A DNA stretch of 64,000 nt from Alphaproteobacteria bacterium. GTDB lineage: Bacteria > Pseudomonadota > Alphaproteobacteria > Rhizobiales > Rhizobiaceae. The notes beneath the pieces are model-generated. The model had not been told where the DNA came from, ran no database searches, and saw nothing but the letters and a program-made list of their open reading frames with translations. The stretch is taken from NCBI GenBank assembly GCA_018823835.1, contig JAHJHT010000002.1, positions 1,894,904 through 1,958,903 of the forward strand, read 5' to 3'. Shown in pieces: positions 50,175-60,164 of the stretch. Each line of letters starts with the position of its first letter. Positions within the stretch are counted from its first letter, which is position 1. The position numbers and the translations under genes were made by a program.

Positions 50175-50270
50175 CAGGTCCAAGTTGGATCTGGCTCATC
50201 GAGCGGGTCCGTCACCTTTGGCCTTTCCGATGCTGCAATCAGGTCGGATTTGGAGTGGAGACAGGAAGAC

Positions 50271-52883
<2,613 letters not shown>

Positions 52884-52951
52884 GGGGCAGAACCGTCCGG
52901 CGTCCGGCGGCCCTGGCTATTCCACCTGGGTGGCCTATCGGGCAAACCAGA

Positions 52952-52982
52952 ATGCCCCGTCGCAAGGCGGGGCATTTTTTTT
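52952..52982 (+). terminator. Rho-independent terminator after clpB
   Basis: An 8-bp perfect stem, ATGCCCCG/CGGGGCAT, with loop TCGCAAGG, followed by eight T residues. A degenerate copy occurs at 55351-55382. Confidence 0.88.
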
Positions 52983-53029
52983 GTTCCGGCGGCAAGCCGC
53001 TGCGATCCGATGGCCACTGCGCGAACTGG

Positions 53030-53806
53030 CTACACCGTGGGCACCGTCCCGCCGTCGATGACATAGTCGGCGCCGGTGATTGACGCGGCACGATCGGAAG
53101 CGAGAAAGGCGACCAGATTGGCAACCTCGCCGGGGCTCGAAGGACGGCCGAGCGGGATGCCGCCAAGCGAGTCCATGATGATCTTTTTGCCGCCTTCGAT
53201 GTCGGTGCCGGCCTGCTTCGCAACACGCTGGGCAAGCGCGACGGAAGACTCGGTTTCGATCCAGCCCGGCGACACGCGAACGACGCGCACGCCTTTCGGC
53301 GACACTTCCTTCGAGAGGCTCTTGCTGTAGGTCGAGAGTGCCGCTTTCGCCGCCGCGTAGGCGGTCGTGGCTTCGGGCAGCGGCAGCATCCGCTGGATCG
53401 ACGAGACGTGGATCACCACGCCGCTTCCCTACGCGATCATGCCCGGCACGAGTTCGCGATCGAGCCGCACGGCGGGGAACAGGTTGAGCGACAGTTCCTT
53501 GTCCCACTGGCCGTCATCCAGCGCCGAAAAGCCTCCACCGGGCGCCGAAGAACCGCCCAGCATGTGAACGACGATGTCGACGCCCTCCAACTGTCGCCTG
53601 ACGGCTTCAGCGACCGTGAGGCAGCCCGCGGCGGTGGCAAGATCGGCGGCGACGAAACCGTCGCCAGCGCCTGCCGGGGCCGACCGCGCCGTCGTCATCA
53701 CCCGCGCGCCGAGCTGGCGAAACAGGGCAACGGTCGCCGCACCTGCTCCCCTCGTGCCGGACGTGATCAGGGCACGCCGGCCCGCCAGATCGAGGAAATC
53801 GCTCAT
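53030..53806 (-). pseudogene. Short-chain dehydrogenase gene interrupted by an in-frame amber codon
   Basis: From ATG 53806 the frame encodes an [25 protein letters not shown] (a variant of the TGxxxGxG nucleotide site) and [13 protein letters not shown] (the NAG-equivalent region). It reaches LVPGMIA at codon 125 and then hits TAG at 53429-53431. Directly after it, in the same frame, [14 protein letters not shown] continues through the catalytic Tyr-Lys motif [13 protein letters not shown] and the C-terminal [14 protein letters not shown] to 53030. Removing the stop gives a full 258-residue SDR. The downstream part could restart at GTG 53419 but would lack the Rossmann site. The gene is either a recent pseudogene, needs suppression, or reflects a sequencing error. 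Confidence 0.82.
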
Positions 53807-54126
53807 GCGCCGATCTCCAGGGCTGCGATCTTCCCGCCTTCGAGCCTGAAAGCATAGGCAAGCGTCGCCGGGCTGCCGGGAAACGCGCCGGTGACCCTGG
53901 CCAGCACCCTTGTGCCATTCGCCTCGGTGTGGGCTTCGAGCGGTTCGGCCACGTGCCGATACTTCGCCTTGGCGTTCTCCCACCAACTGCCGATGGCATG
54001 ATGGCCGGCATGGGAACGGCCCTCGTCATGCACGGTCGCGGTGGCGTCGAAACACGCGAGAACGGACTCGCAGTTGTTTTTCCGGTCGGCCTCGAAATAG
54101 GCCGCAATGGGCTGGGGAAGCTGCAT
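53803..54126 (-). CDS. NTF2/SnoaL-like protein
   Basis: A 107-residue single-domain protein of the NTF2-like alpha+beta cone fold. It opens [35 protein letters not shown] and ends in strands [32 protein letters not shown], typical of SnoaL-like stand-alone proteins found beside SDRs. It may act as an isomerase/cyclase or binding protein; the ligand is unknown. ATG 54126 has AAGGAGA eight bases upstream. Its stop overlaps the SDR start (ATGA), so the two form one unit, opposite a LysR regulator. Confidence 0.82.
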   Translation of the reverse strand: MQLPQPIAAYFEADRKNNCESVLACFDATATVHDEGRSHAGHHAIGSWWENAKAKYRHVAEPLEAHTEANGTRVLARVTGAFPGSPATLAYAFRLEGGKIAALEIGA

Positions 54127-54207
54127 CGTTGATCTCCTTTTGGAACTGACCATCGGTAGTTAGGTCTGTTCCCGTATTCCGATAACTGGGATAAACATGG
54201 ATGTTGA

Positions 54208-55158
54208 ATGGCGGAAATCGGGACAATGCGCAGGCCGGGAATTCAGGATCTTGATGCTGTCGTGGCAATTGCCCGCAGCGGGTCGTTTCGCGCCGCCGCT
54301 CTCGAACTCGGCATGTCCACGACAGCGCTGAGCAGCGTCATCGGCAAGCTGGAAGCCCATCTCGGCGTTCGCCTGTTCAACAGGACCACGCGCAGCGTCT
54401 CGCTCTCGGATGCTGGGCGCCTGTTCGTCGAGCGCGTCGGGCCGGCCTTGCAGGATATTCACGGCGCAATGGACGCGGCGCGCGCACAACAGGCAGTCCC
54501 GTCGGGAACGCTGCGCATCAATTCCTATGCCAATGCCGCCCGCGAGATCCTGTCGCCGCTGGTCCTCGAGTTCGTGAGGCGGTTTCCCGGGGTCCATATC
54601 GACCTGGTCACGGAAGGGCGGCTTCTCGACATCGTCGCCGAGGGCTTCGACTTCGGCGTGCGCCGCGCGGATCTGGTGCCCAGCGACATGATTGCCGTCC
54701 CGCTGGGCCGGCCGCAGCGCAATGTCGTCGTCGGATCGCCGGACTATTTCAGGGCTCATCCTGCGCCGGCGGTGCCGCCCGATCTCCTCGCCCACCCGTG
54801 CGTCCGCGTCCGCCTGCCCAACGGCGCGCTGTTTCGCTGGCGCTTCGAACGCAATGGCGAACCGCTGCAGATCGACGTGAAGGGTCCGGTCACGCTGGAC
54901 GAGGCGAGCCTCGTGCGCGAGACCGTGCTCGAGGGCAAGGCGCTCGGCTACATGATCGAGGGTGGTGTGCGCGACGACATCGCCGCAGGGCGGCTGGTCT
55001 GCGTCCTCGACGACTGGATGCCGCCGCCGGAAGAGCTCTGCCTCTATTACCCGGGGCGCCGCAATGCCTCCGCGGGGCACAAGGCCTTCGTCGACCTGGC
55101 GCGGGAACTGGGCAGAAGCAGGACGGGCAGGAAACGGACGGAGGCGGCGAAAGGCTGA
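54208..55158 (+). CDS. LysR-family transcriptional regulator
   Basis: A 316-residue LTTR. The winged helix (about 10-70: [53 protein letters not shown] in successive segments) is complete. The ligand-binding domain starts at about 95 ([19 protein letters not shown]) with the CrgA-type pattern, including [20 protein letters not shown] and [20 protein letters not shown]. It is divergent from the NTF2-like/SDR unit with 81 bp between starts and probably controls it. With the SDR gene broken, the regulator may have lost part of its purpose. Confidence 0.9.
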   Translation: MAEIGTMRRPGIQDLDAVVAIARSGSFRAAALELGMSTTALSSVIGKLEAHLGVRLFNRTTRSVSLSDAGRLFVERVGPALQDIHGAMDAARAQQAVPSGTLRINSYANAAREILSPLVLEFVRRFPGVHIDLVTEGRLLDIVAEGFDFGVRRADLVPSDMIAVPLGRPQRNVVVGSPDYFRAHPAPAVPPDLLAHPCVRVRLPNGALFRWRFERNGEPLQIDVKGPVTLDEASLVRETVLEGKALGYMIEGGVRDDIAAGRLVCVLDDWMPPPEELCLYYPGRRNASAGHKAFVDLARELGRSRTGRKRTEAAKG

Positions 55159-55484
55159 CGGGCTTCATTGCCATGGCCAAGGGCGTTGCCGGCAACAACC
55201 AGCATCTGCTCGGCGAGATCGCCGCCGTCCCGACCGACCGCGCGGTGGCACGCTACTGCAACTGTCCCAGAACTCCGGCTACAGCATCGTCGACCCCTTA
55301 GCCTGCGAAGAGGTCATGGTCTGCAACCAGGGCGGTCGACGGGCAGACGAGAATGTCCCGTCGCAAGGCGGGGAATTTCTTGTCGGAGGTTGCTTTGGGT
55401 GACGAAGTCGCCTTTTTGTTTCGCGACTGGTCTGGGGCAGGTTTGCGCCTTCATATCGGTCATTTCGAACCGACTTTCGATCTC
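55159..55484. other. Gene-free stretch with degenerate copy of the clpB terminator
   Basis: 326 bp. Open frames are short. A stretch reading MAKGVAGNNQHLLGEIAAVP is followed by frame changes and stops, and may be a gene remnant that I cannot identify. At 55351-55382 GTCCCGTCGCAAGGCGGGGAA copies the clpB terminator with two mismatches in the stem, so it probably works less well. Confidence 0.4.
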
Positions 55485-56045
55485 CTAAACAGCTGACGTT
55501 GCCATGAGATTTCTGGCTTCGAACACCGAATGTCCCCTTGCGACGAGAGCCTGGAATTCGTCCCGCATACGGATATGACGGTCTGGGTGCCTGCGAAGTG
55601 CGCTCGGTACCTCCTTCCCATGACGGAATGCTGTCCGGGTGGCGCCGCCATCTGCATTGCGCCACTCAAGATGAGGGTCAGGAACGAACTCAAACCTGCT
55701 CGGAGCAGGCACTAACTGCGGCGTCAGACAGATCCATTGATTTCCAATAATGGCGACGGAGTGGAGGATCAGGTCTTCACCATGAGGCAACCATCCAGTG
55801 ACGTGTCTGCTTTTGGCATCCGGGTCACAGGCAGCTTGCTCACCACAATTTCGGTGACAGTCATAATACTCGAAGCCAGTCTCCAAAAGCTCTTCCACGG
55901 GCGGCCGAGAAACAACCACGCGTGGCAGCTTGCTCACCTCCTTATAGGTAACCGCCTCTATTTCCGATGGCGGGAAGGCCATAGACTCCACATTTCGTCG
56001 GATCAAATCCGCAAGTTCGATGTTCGCGCCGGTTCGCGCTGCCAT
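55485..56045 (-). CDS. Unknown protein with conserved Cys/His-rich core, 186 aa
   Basis: A soluble 186-residue protein. The middle segment FEYYDCHRNCGEQAACDPDA and VTGWLPHGEDLILHSVAIIGNQWICLTP has the layout C-H-x-N ... G-W ... LHSV, which resembles small papain/transglutaminase-like families with a Cys-His site; that is a guess from pattern. The C-terminus is basic and helical. ATG 56045 has CAGGAGGC ten bases upstream. GC content is lower than the flanks, and it lies with another unknown gene on the same strand between unrelated conserved genes, so it is probably acquired. Confidence 0.6.
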   Translation of the reverse strand: MAARTGANIELADLIRRNVESMAFPPSEIEAVTYKEVSKLPRVVVSRPPVEELLETGFEYYDCHRNCGEQAACDPDAKSRHVTGWLPHGEDLILHSVAIIGNQWICLTPQLVPAPSRFEFVPDPHLEWRNADGGATRTAFRHGKEVPSALRRHPDRHIRMRDEFQALVARGHSVFEARNLMATSAV

Positions 56046-56082
56046 AGTAGTTGCCTCCTGTTTCAGAAAGGGGACGCTATTC

Positions 56083-56679
56083 CTAGATCTGGCCCTTCGA
56101 GCATAGGGGGGCCAAACCATAAAGGACCATGTTGATGAGTTCGTTGTTCTGAGTGAGCGAGAGGTCGCTGTCGAAGGGGGCGATTGCAATGACAAATGGC
56201 CGATCGCGCACGTGACTCATCGAGGAATACGAGTGTTTCTTTCCACTGGTCCCGCGGTAAAGATCCAGTTTGTCCTTAATCTTCCCGGCAAGTTTCAGCG
56301 CACCACGGGTCTTGAAATCTTTCTCGTTGAAGGTCTTCTGGTGCTTCGCAGTCGGAGGCTGGTCGGAGACGACAGCCTCTATGTTGAACTCGTAGTTACC
56401 GGGTCCTCGGACGAAAAAATCTGGTGCAGGCTTTGAAAAGTCGACACTGCATCCCAAATCGATCAGCGCTCTATTCAGATAGAGTTCCCAGATTGGGGAA
56501 TTGAACGTCGTTTGAAATTCGTTGATAAATTTCTGGCTCTCTCCCCTGCGATCCAGCAGGCCAGTCGCCCAGTTTTGAATGATAGGCTGAATCTTTACGT
56601 AGTCAGCGTCGACCGAGATGAGACGAAAGTGATTGTGCAGTTTTTCTTCCCGGAATCGCGGAGTAAACAAGTCCAACAT
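56083..56679 (-). CDS. Unknown protein, possible PD-(D/E)XK-like fold, about 198 aa
   Basis: From ATG 56679 (MLDLFTPRFREEKLHNHFRL) the product has about 198 residues; GTG 56730 would add 17 residues, and neither start has a good ribosome site. The core SPIWELYLNRALIDLGCSVDF is followed by PAPDFFVRGPGNYEFNIEAVV. A helix with a conserved E, then PDF and EFNIEA, resembles the D...ExE arrangement of restriction-like nucleases, and HVRDRPFVIAIAPF is a further conserved strand. The function is not established. It lies 37 bp upstream of the 186-aa gene on the same strand in a low-GC patch, consistent with a small acquired two-gene unit. Confidence 0.55.
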   Translation of the reverse strand: MLDLFTPRFREEKLHNHFRLISVDADYVKIQPIIQNWATGLLDRRGESQKFINEFQTTFNSPIWELYLNRALIDLGCSVDFSKPAPDFFVRGPGNYEFNIEAVVSDQPPTAKHQKTFNEKDFKTRGALKLAGKIKDKLDLYRGTSGKKHSYSSMSHVRDRPFVIAIAPFDSDLSLTQNNELINMVLYGLAPLCSKGQI

Positions 56680-56730
56680 TCCCGTACCGTTCTTATGTTT
56701 CAATTGCGCATTGCGCTGGTCGTGCGGCAC

Positions 56731-57121
56731 TCTGGTAGCCGGGCTTTGGCGATGTTCCTTCCGAAATCTGCAAAGGCAAGACGCACCATTTTAGAATCGC
56801 TTAGAACCTATAGAAGCAGAACCAAACTGCAATGGCAGGCTCGAAGGACTGCCATTGGATTGGGGAAGGGCAGCATACATCTTTGTTCGAAGTAGCTCCC
56901 CATGTCCGCCAAGGGGGGCTGAAGAACGGTAGCTTCTCGCAACTTACTATCGAAACCGGTCGGTCTGGATTCGGCCCCTTGTCCGACGTTGCGTGAGCGC
57001 AAGGCGCTACGACCGCCCCTGCGAGGATCCGACTTCCCTTCGTCACGTTCCATCCCCCCAATTTCATCCACACCCCTCGCTACCTCCCGCATAATCCGCC
57101 GCCATGCGCGAGGGAGCGATC
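56731..57121. other. Gene-free stretch at the end of the low-GC patch
   Basis: 391 bp. Frames on both strands are short and unremarkable, and the sequence shifts from low GC to chromosomal composition near 56990. Nothing else is recognisable; it may contain the promoter of the unknown two-gene unit and the promoter of the next gene. Confidence 0.35.
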
Positions 57122-57913
57122 ATGGACTGGACTGAGGCTGCAATCGAAAAGCACCGCGAGGCGCTGAAGGCCATTCTGGCCGGGCTCGTCGCCATGGTTG
57201 CCTCCGGCGCGGGCGCGCCCAGGAAAATCCTGCCGCGCCAGCTACACCGCGCCGTGCTCAGCCTGCTCCGGCCGGCCGAATCCGCAGCGCGGCGACTGGC
57301 CATCGTGCTGGCGCGCCGGCTCGGCCCGCTGCCGGCCGCGCGCCGGGTGGCCCCGAAGCCCCGCCCGTCGCTCTTCGTGCGCGAGGGCGTCGGCACCGGC
57401 ATCCTGTGGAAGGGCAAGACGCCGCTGCCGGCGCTTCTCGCCCGCGCCCATCCCGCCAAAACACCGGCGCCGCGACGGCTTTCCCTGCCGCTGCTCGATC
57501 CGCTGAAGCGTTTTGACCGCGCGGCCCGGCCGGGGCGCCAGGCCGGCGCGCCGCGCATCTCGCTCTTCGATGGCGCAGCGCGGCAAGAAATCCCGGCATG
57601 GCGGCCGCCGCTGCCCGACGATCCGATCGATGCCGGCCGGCTTTTTGGGCGGCTCGACGCGCTCGGCCGGGCGCTCGACGACCTGCAGGGGTTGGCGAGA
57701 CGATTCCTGCGCTGGCAGGCGCGGCGCGACTTGGCGCTTGGCTCCGGGCGGCGCCATCGCGCCACGCCGCTGCGGCCCGGCCGGCCGCCGGGCGGGCGCC
57801 TTGCGCGCTACGATCCCGACGCCTGGGCCCGGCGCAGGACCCGCGAGGTCGACCGGATTCTCGCCCACGCCCATTCGCTCGCGCACAATGCCCTGCGGCC
57901 CGACACCTCATGA
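57122..57913 (+). CDS. Basic proline/arginine-rich protein of unknown function, 263 aa
   Basis: A 263-residue protein starting with a helical segment MDWTEAAIEKHREALKAILAG and a hydrophobic LVAMVASGAG stretch, followed by a long Arg/Pro/Ala-rich region. The segment PRISLFDGAARQEIPAWRPP and a C-terminal helical part (VDRILAHAHSLAHNALRP) look conserved-like. I recognise no domain; the long basic middle suggests disorder. ATG 57122 has GAGGGAG seven bases upstream and gives a better N-terminus than 57104. The frame is very GC-rich throughout. Confidence 0.62.
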   Translation: MDWTEAAIEKHREALKAILAGLVAMVASGAGAPRKILPRQLHRAVLSLLRPAESAARRLAIVLARRLGPLPAARRVAPKPRPSLFVREGVGTGILWKGKTPLPALLARAHPAKTPAPRRLSLPLLDPLKRFDRAARPGRQAGAPRISLFDGAARQEIPAWRPPLPDDPIDAGRLFGRLDALGRALDDLQGLARRFLRWQARRDLALGSGRRHRATPLRPGRPPGGRLARYDPDAWARRRTREVDRILAHAHSLAHNALRPDTS

Positions 57914-58008
57914 GGCGCCCTGCCGCGGCACTTTTCGGGCAGCAGGAGCCCGCCGGCCAAGAATTCCGGCGCGTGGCATCGATCGCGCATGTGTGCGAGA
58001 CAGGGCCC

Positions 58009-58410
58009 ATGACGCTCGACGACTACAATGCCTTCTGCGCCTCGCTCGGTCCCACTACCCATGTCGTGCAATGGGGCGGGGCGCATGTCTGGAAGATCGG
58101 CGGCAAGGTGTTTGCCATCGCCGGCTGGAGCGACGGCGAGCTGACCGGCGTCACCTTTAAGTGTTCGGACCTGGCGTTCGACATCCTGCGCGAGCAGCCG
58201 GGGCTGAGGCCCGCGCCCTATCTCGCCTCGCGCGGCATGAAATGGATACAGCGCCGGACTCAGGAGAGCATGGACGACGCGGCGCTGAAGGACTATCTGC
58301 GGGCAAGCTACGGGATGATCCTGCAAAAGCTGCCGAAGCGGGTGCAGGCCGAACTCGCGGCGGCGCCGCGTGGCGGCCGGGGCGCCGGCGAGGGAAAACC
58401 TGCGCAGTAG
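58009..58410 (+). CDS. MmcQ/YjbR-family protein
   Basis: A 133-residue protein of the YjbR (CyaY-like fold) family, small DNA-binding-like proteins of unknown role. It has MTLDDYNAFCASLGPTTHVV, VWKIGGKVFAIAG, VTFKCSDLAFDILREQPGL and YLASRGMKWIQ, then KDYLRASYGMILQKLPKR, all family features. ATG 58009 was chosen by the conserved N-terminus; the frame is open far upstream through the previous gene in another frame. The last ~15 residues are low-complexity. Confidence 0.85.
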   Translation: MTLDDYNAFCASLGPTTHVVQWGGAHVWKIGGKVFAIAGWSDGELTGVTFKCSDLAFDILREQPGLRPAPYLASRGMKWIQRRTQESMDDAALKDYLRASYGMILQKLPKRVQAELAAAPRGGRGAGEGKPAQ

Positions 58411-58545
58411 GCGGAGCGCGCCGCGATGCAGCCATTTTCATGCCCGGTTCATGTTGCAACCATTATCCTTGCATTCACGTTTGGCTCGCGCGGCGACGCG
58501 CGATCTGAGATTCGCCTTGCGGCGCAGTGGTACCGGAGAACTTAC

Positions 58546-60015
58546 TTGCCAGAATTTCGCAGGATAATCGTGCTTTCGGCGCTCGCCGCCGGACTTTCGT
58601 CGACCAGCACCCTCGCTTCGGCGAATATGTGGCCGGACGCGCCGCGTGCCGCGGGGCCCGAAGGCGTCGTGCTGGCCCAGTCTGGCGACGTCGAGATCTT
58701 CTATGACGAGTTCGGCCGGCGCGTCATCGTCGACGCCTATACGGGCGAGGTCCTGTCGGTCGAACGGCCGCGCCGCCTGCGCGAACGTCGCGAAGAGCTG
58801 CGCCAGGCGCGCCGCGACCGCCGCCAGGAGCGCTACTATCTCGACGATCCCGAGGACATGGAGCGGCTGCGCCGCGAGCGGCTGCGCGAGCAGGGCATCC
58901 TGACGGCGCCGCCGATCGAGGAATATGACGACTATTCCGGCCGCGGCCTGCCGCGCGGGCTGGACAACACCTTTCCCGAAGCGCCGCGCCGCACCTATCG
59001 CGAGGAGCCTGAGATCATCGCGCGCGAACCGATCGAGCGCGCCCCGCTGGTCGAGCGTGCGCCACTCGCCGAGCCGAACGCCCCGGCCGAGGAGTATCGC
59101 CGGCTGAAGCCGAACACGCCGCCGACGACCGAGATCATCGAGGAACAGGCCGAACCGCCGACCAGCTTCGGCGCGCGCGAGGAGGTTGCCGCCCTGCAGG
59201 TGCTGCTCGACCGCCGCGGCGCATCGCCGGGCGTCATCGACGGGCGCTTCGGCTCCAATGTCGACAAGGCGATTATCGCCTACCGCGCCATCACCCGGGA
59301 AAACCTGAAGTCGACCGACTCGGCAGGCATCAAGAAGGCGCTCGCCGAATCCGGCGGCGACCCCTTCACCACCTACACCATCACGCCGCAGGACGCGGCC
59401 GGGCCCTATGTCGCCTCGGTGCCGTCCGACTATGGCGAGAAGGCCAAGCTCGAACGGCTGAGCTTCACCTCGGTGCCGGAGGCGCTGGCCGAGCGCTTCC
59501 ACATGGACGAGGATTATCTCAAGGCGCTCAACCCGGGCGCCAACTTCAACCGCCCGGGCACCATCATCCGCGTCGCCAACATCGGCACGCCGGCCAAGCG
59601 CGAGGTCGCGCGCATCGTTGCCGACAAGGGCAAGAAGCAGGTTTTTGCCTATGACGCGGACAACAAGCTTATCGTCGCCTATCCGGCGACCATCGGTTCG
59701 ACCGACACGCCGTCGCCGACCGGCACCCATGCGGTCACGCGCATCGCGGTCGATCCCAACTACACCTACAATCCGAACCTGAACTTCAAGCAGGGCGAGA
59801 ACAACAAGATCCTGACCATTCCGCCCGGCCCGAACGGCCCGGTCGGGTCGATCTGGATCGCGCTCGACAAGCCGACCTACGGCATCCACGGCACGCCCGA
59901 CCCGGCCAAGATCGGCAAGACGGAAAGCCATGGCTGCGTGCGCCTGACCAACTGGGACGCGCAGGAGCTGGCCAAGATCGTCAAGCCGGGCGTCAACGTC
60001 GAGTTCATCAACTAG
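58546..60015 (+). CDS. L,D-transpeptidase (YkuD) with LysM-like and peptidoglycan-binding regions
   Basis: A 489-residue periplasmic enzyme that would make 3-3 peptidoglycan cross-links or anchor proteins to the wall. A signal peptide (about 1-26, VLSALAAGLSSTSTLASA) is followed by a long charged Arg/Glu region, a peptidoglycan-binding-like segment (AALQVLLDRRGASPGVIDGRFG), a LysM-like stretch (ALAERFHMDEDYLKALNPG) and the YkuD domain with HGTPDPAKIGKTESHGCVRL. The catalytic cysteine is C464. The start TTG 58546 has GGAGA seven bases upstream; an earlier in-frame start would place the signal peptide internally. A terminator follows. Confidence 0.88.
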   Translation: MPEFRRIIVLSALAAGLSSTSTLASANMWPDAPRAAGPEGVVLAQSGDVEIFYDEFGRRVIVDAYTGEVLSVERPRRLRERREELRQARRDRRQERYYLDDPEDMERLRRERLREQGILTAPPIEEYDDYSGRGLPRGLDNTFPEAPRRTYREEPEIIAREPIERAPLVERAPLAEPNAPAEEYRRLKPNTPPTTEIIEEQAEPPTSFGAREEVAALQVLLDRRGASPGVIDGRFGSNVDKAIIAYRAITRENLKSTDSAGIKKALAESGGDPFTTYTITPQDAAGPYVASVPSDYGEKAKLERLSFTSVPEALAERFHMDEDYLKALNPGANFNRPGTIIRVANIGTPAKREVARIVADKGKKQVFAYDADNKLIVAYPATIGSTDTPSPTGTHAVTRIAVDPNYTYNPNLNFKQGENNKILTIPPGPNGPVGSIWIALDKPTYGIHGTPDPAKIGKTESHGCVRLTNWDAQELAKIVKPGVNVEFIN

Positions 60016-60041
60016 GCGGCCGTCCACCATACGATGGGTTG

Positions 60042-60075
60042 AGGGCGAGGCGGCTGCGGGCGCCTCGCCCTTTTT
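60042..60075. terminator. Terminator between the L,D-transpeptidase and M23 genes
   Basis: An 11-bp stem, AGGGCGAGGCG/CGCCTCGCCCT (60042-60052, 60061-60071), with an 8-base loop and a T run. It serves the rightward gene; the two genes converge. Confidence 0.88.
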
Positions 60076-60164
60076 CTATGGCGCGCGGCGAAACCTGGCC
60101 GGCGCAGCCTGGCCGGTGCTGGAAATTTCGGAAGTCTGGATAAGGCCGCGACCTGCGGCGGGGC

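Noticed and set aside
58438..60030. A 530-codon minus-strand frame opposite the L,D-transpeptidase.
   Set aside because: It is the complement of a well-supported enzyme gene, and its translation has no recognisable domain.
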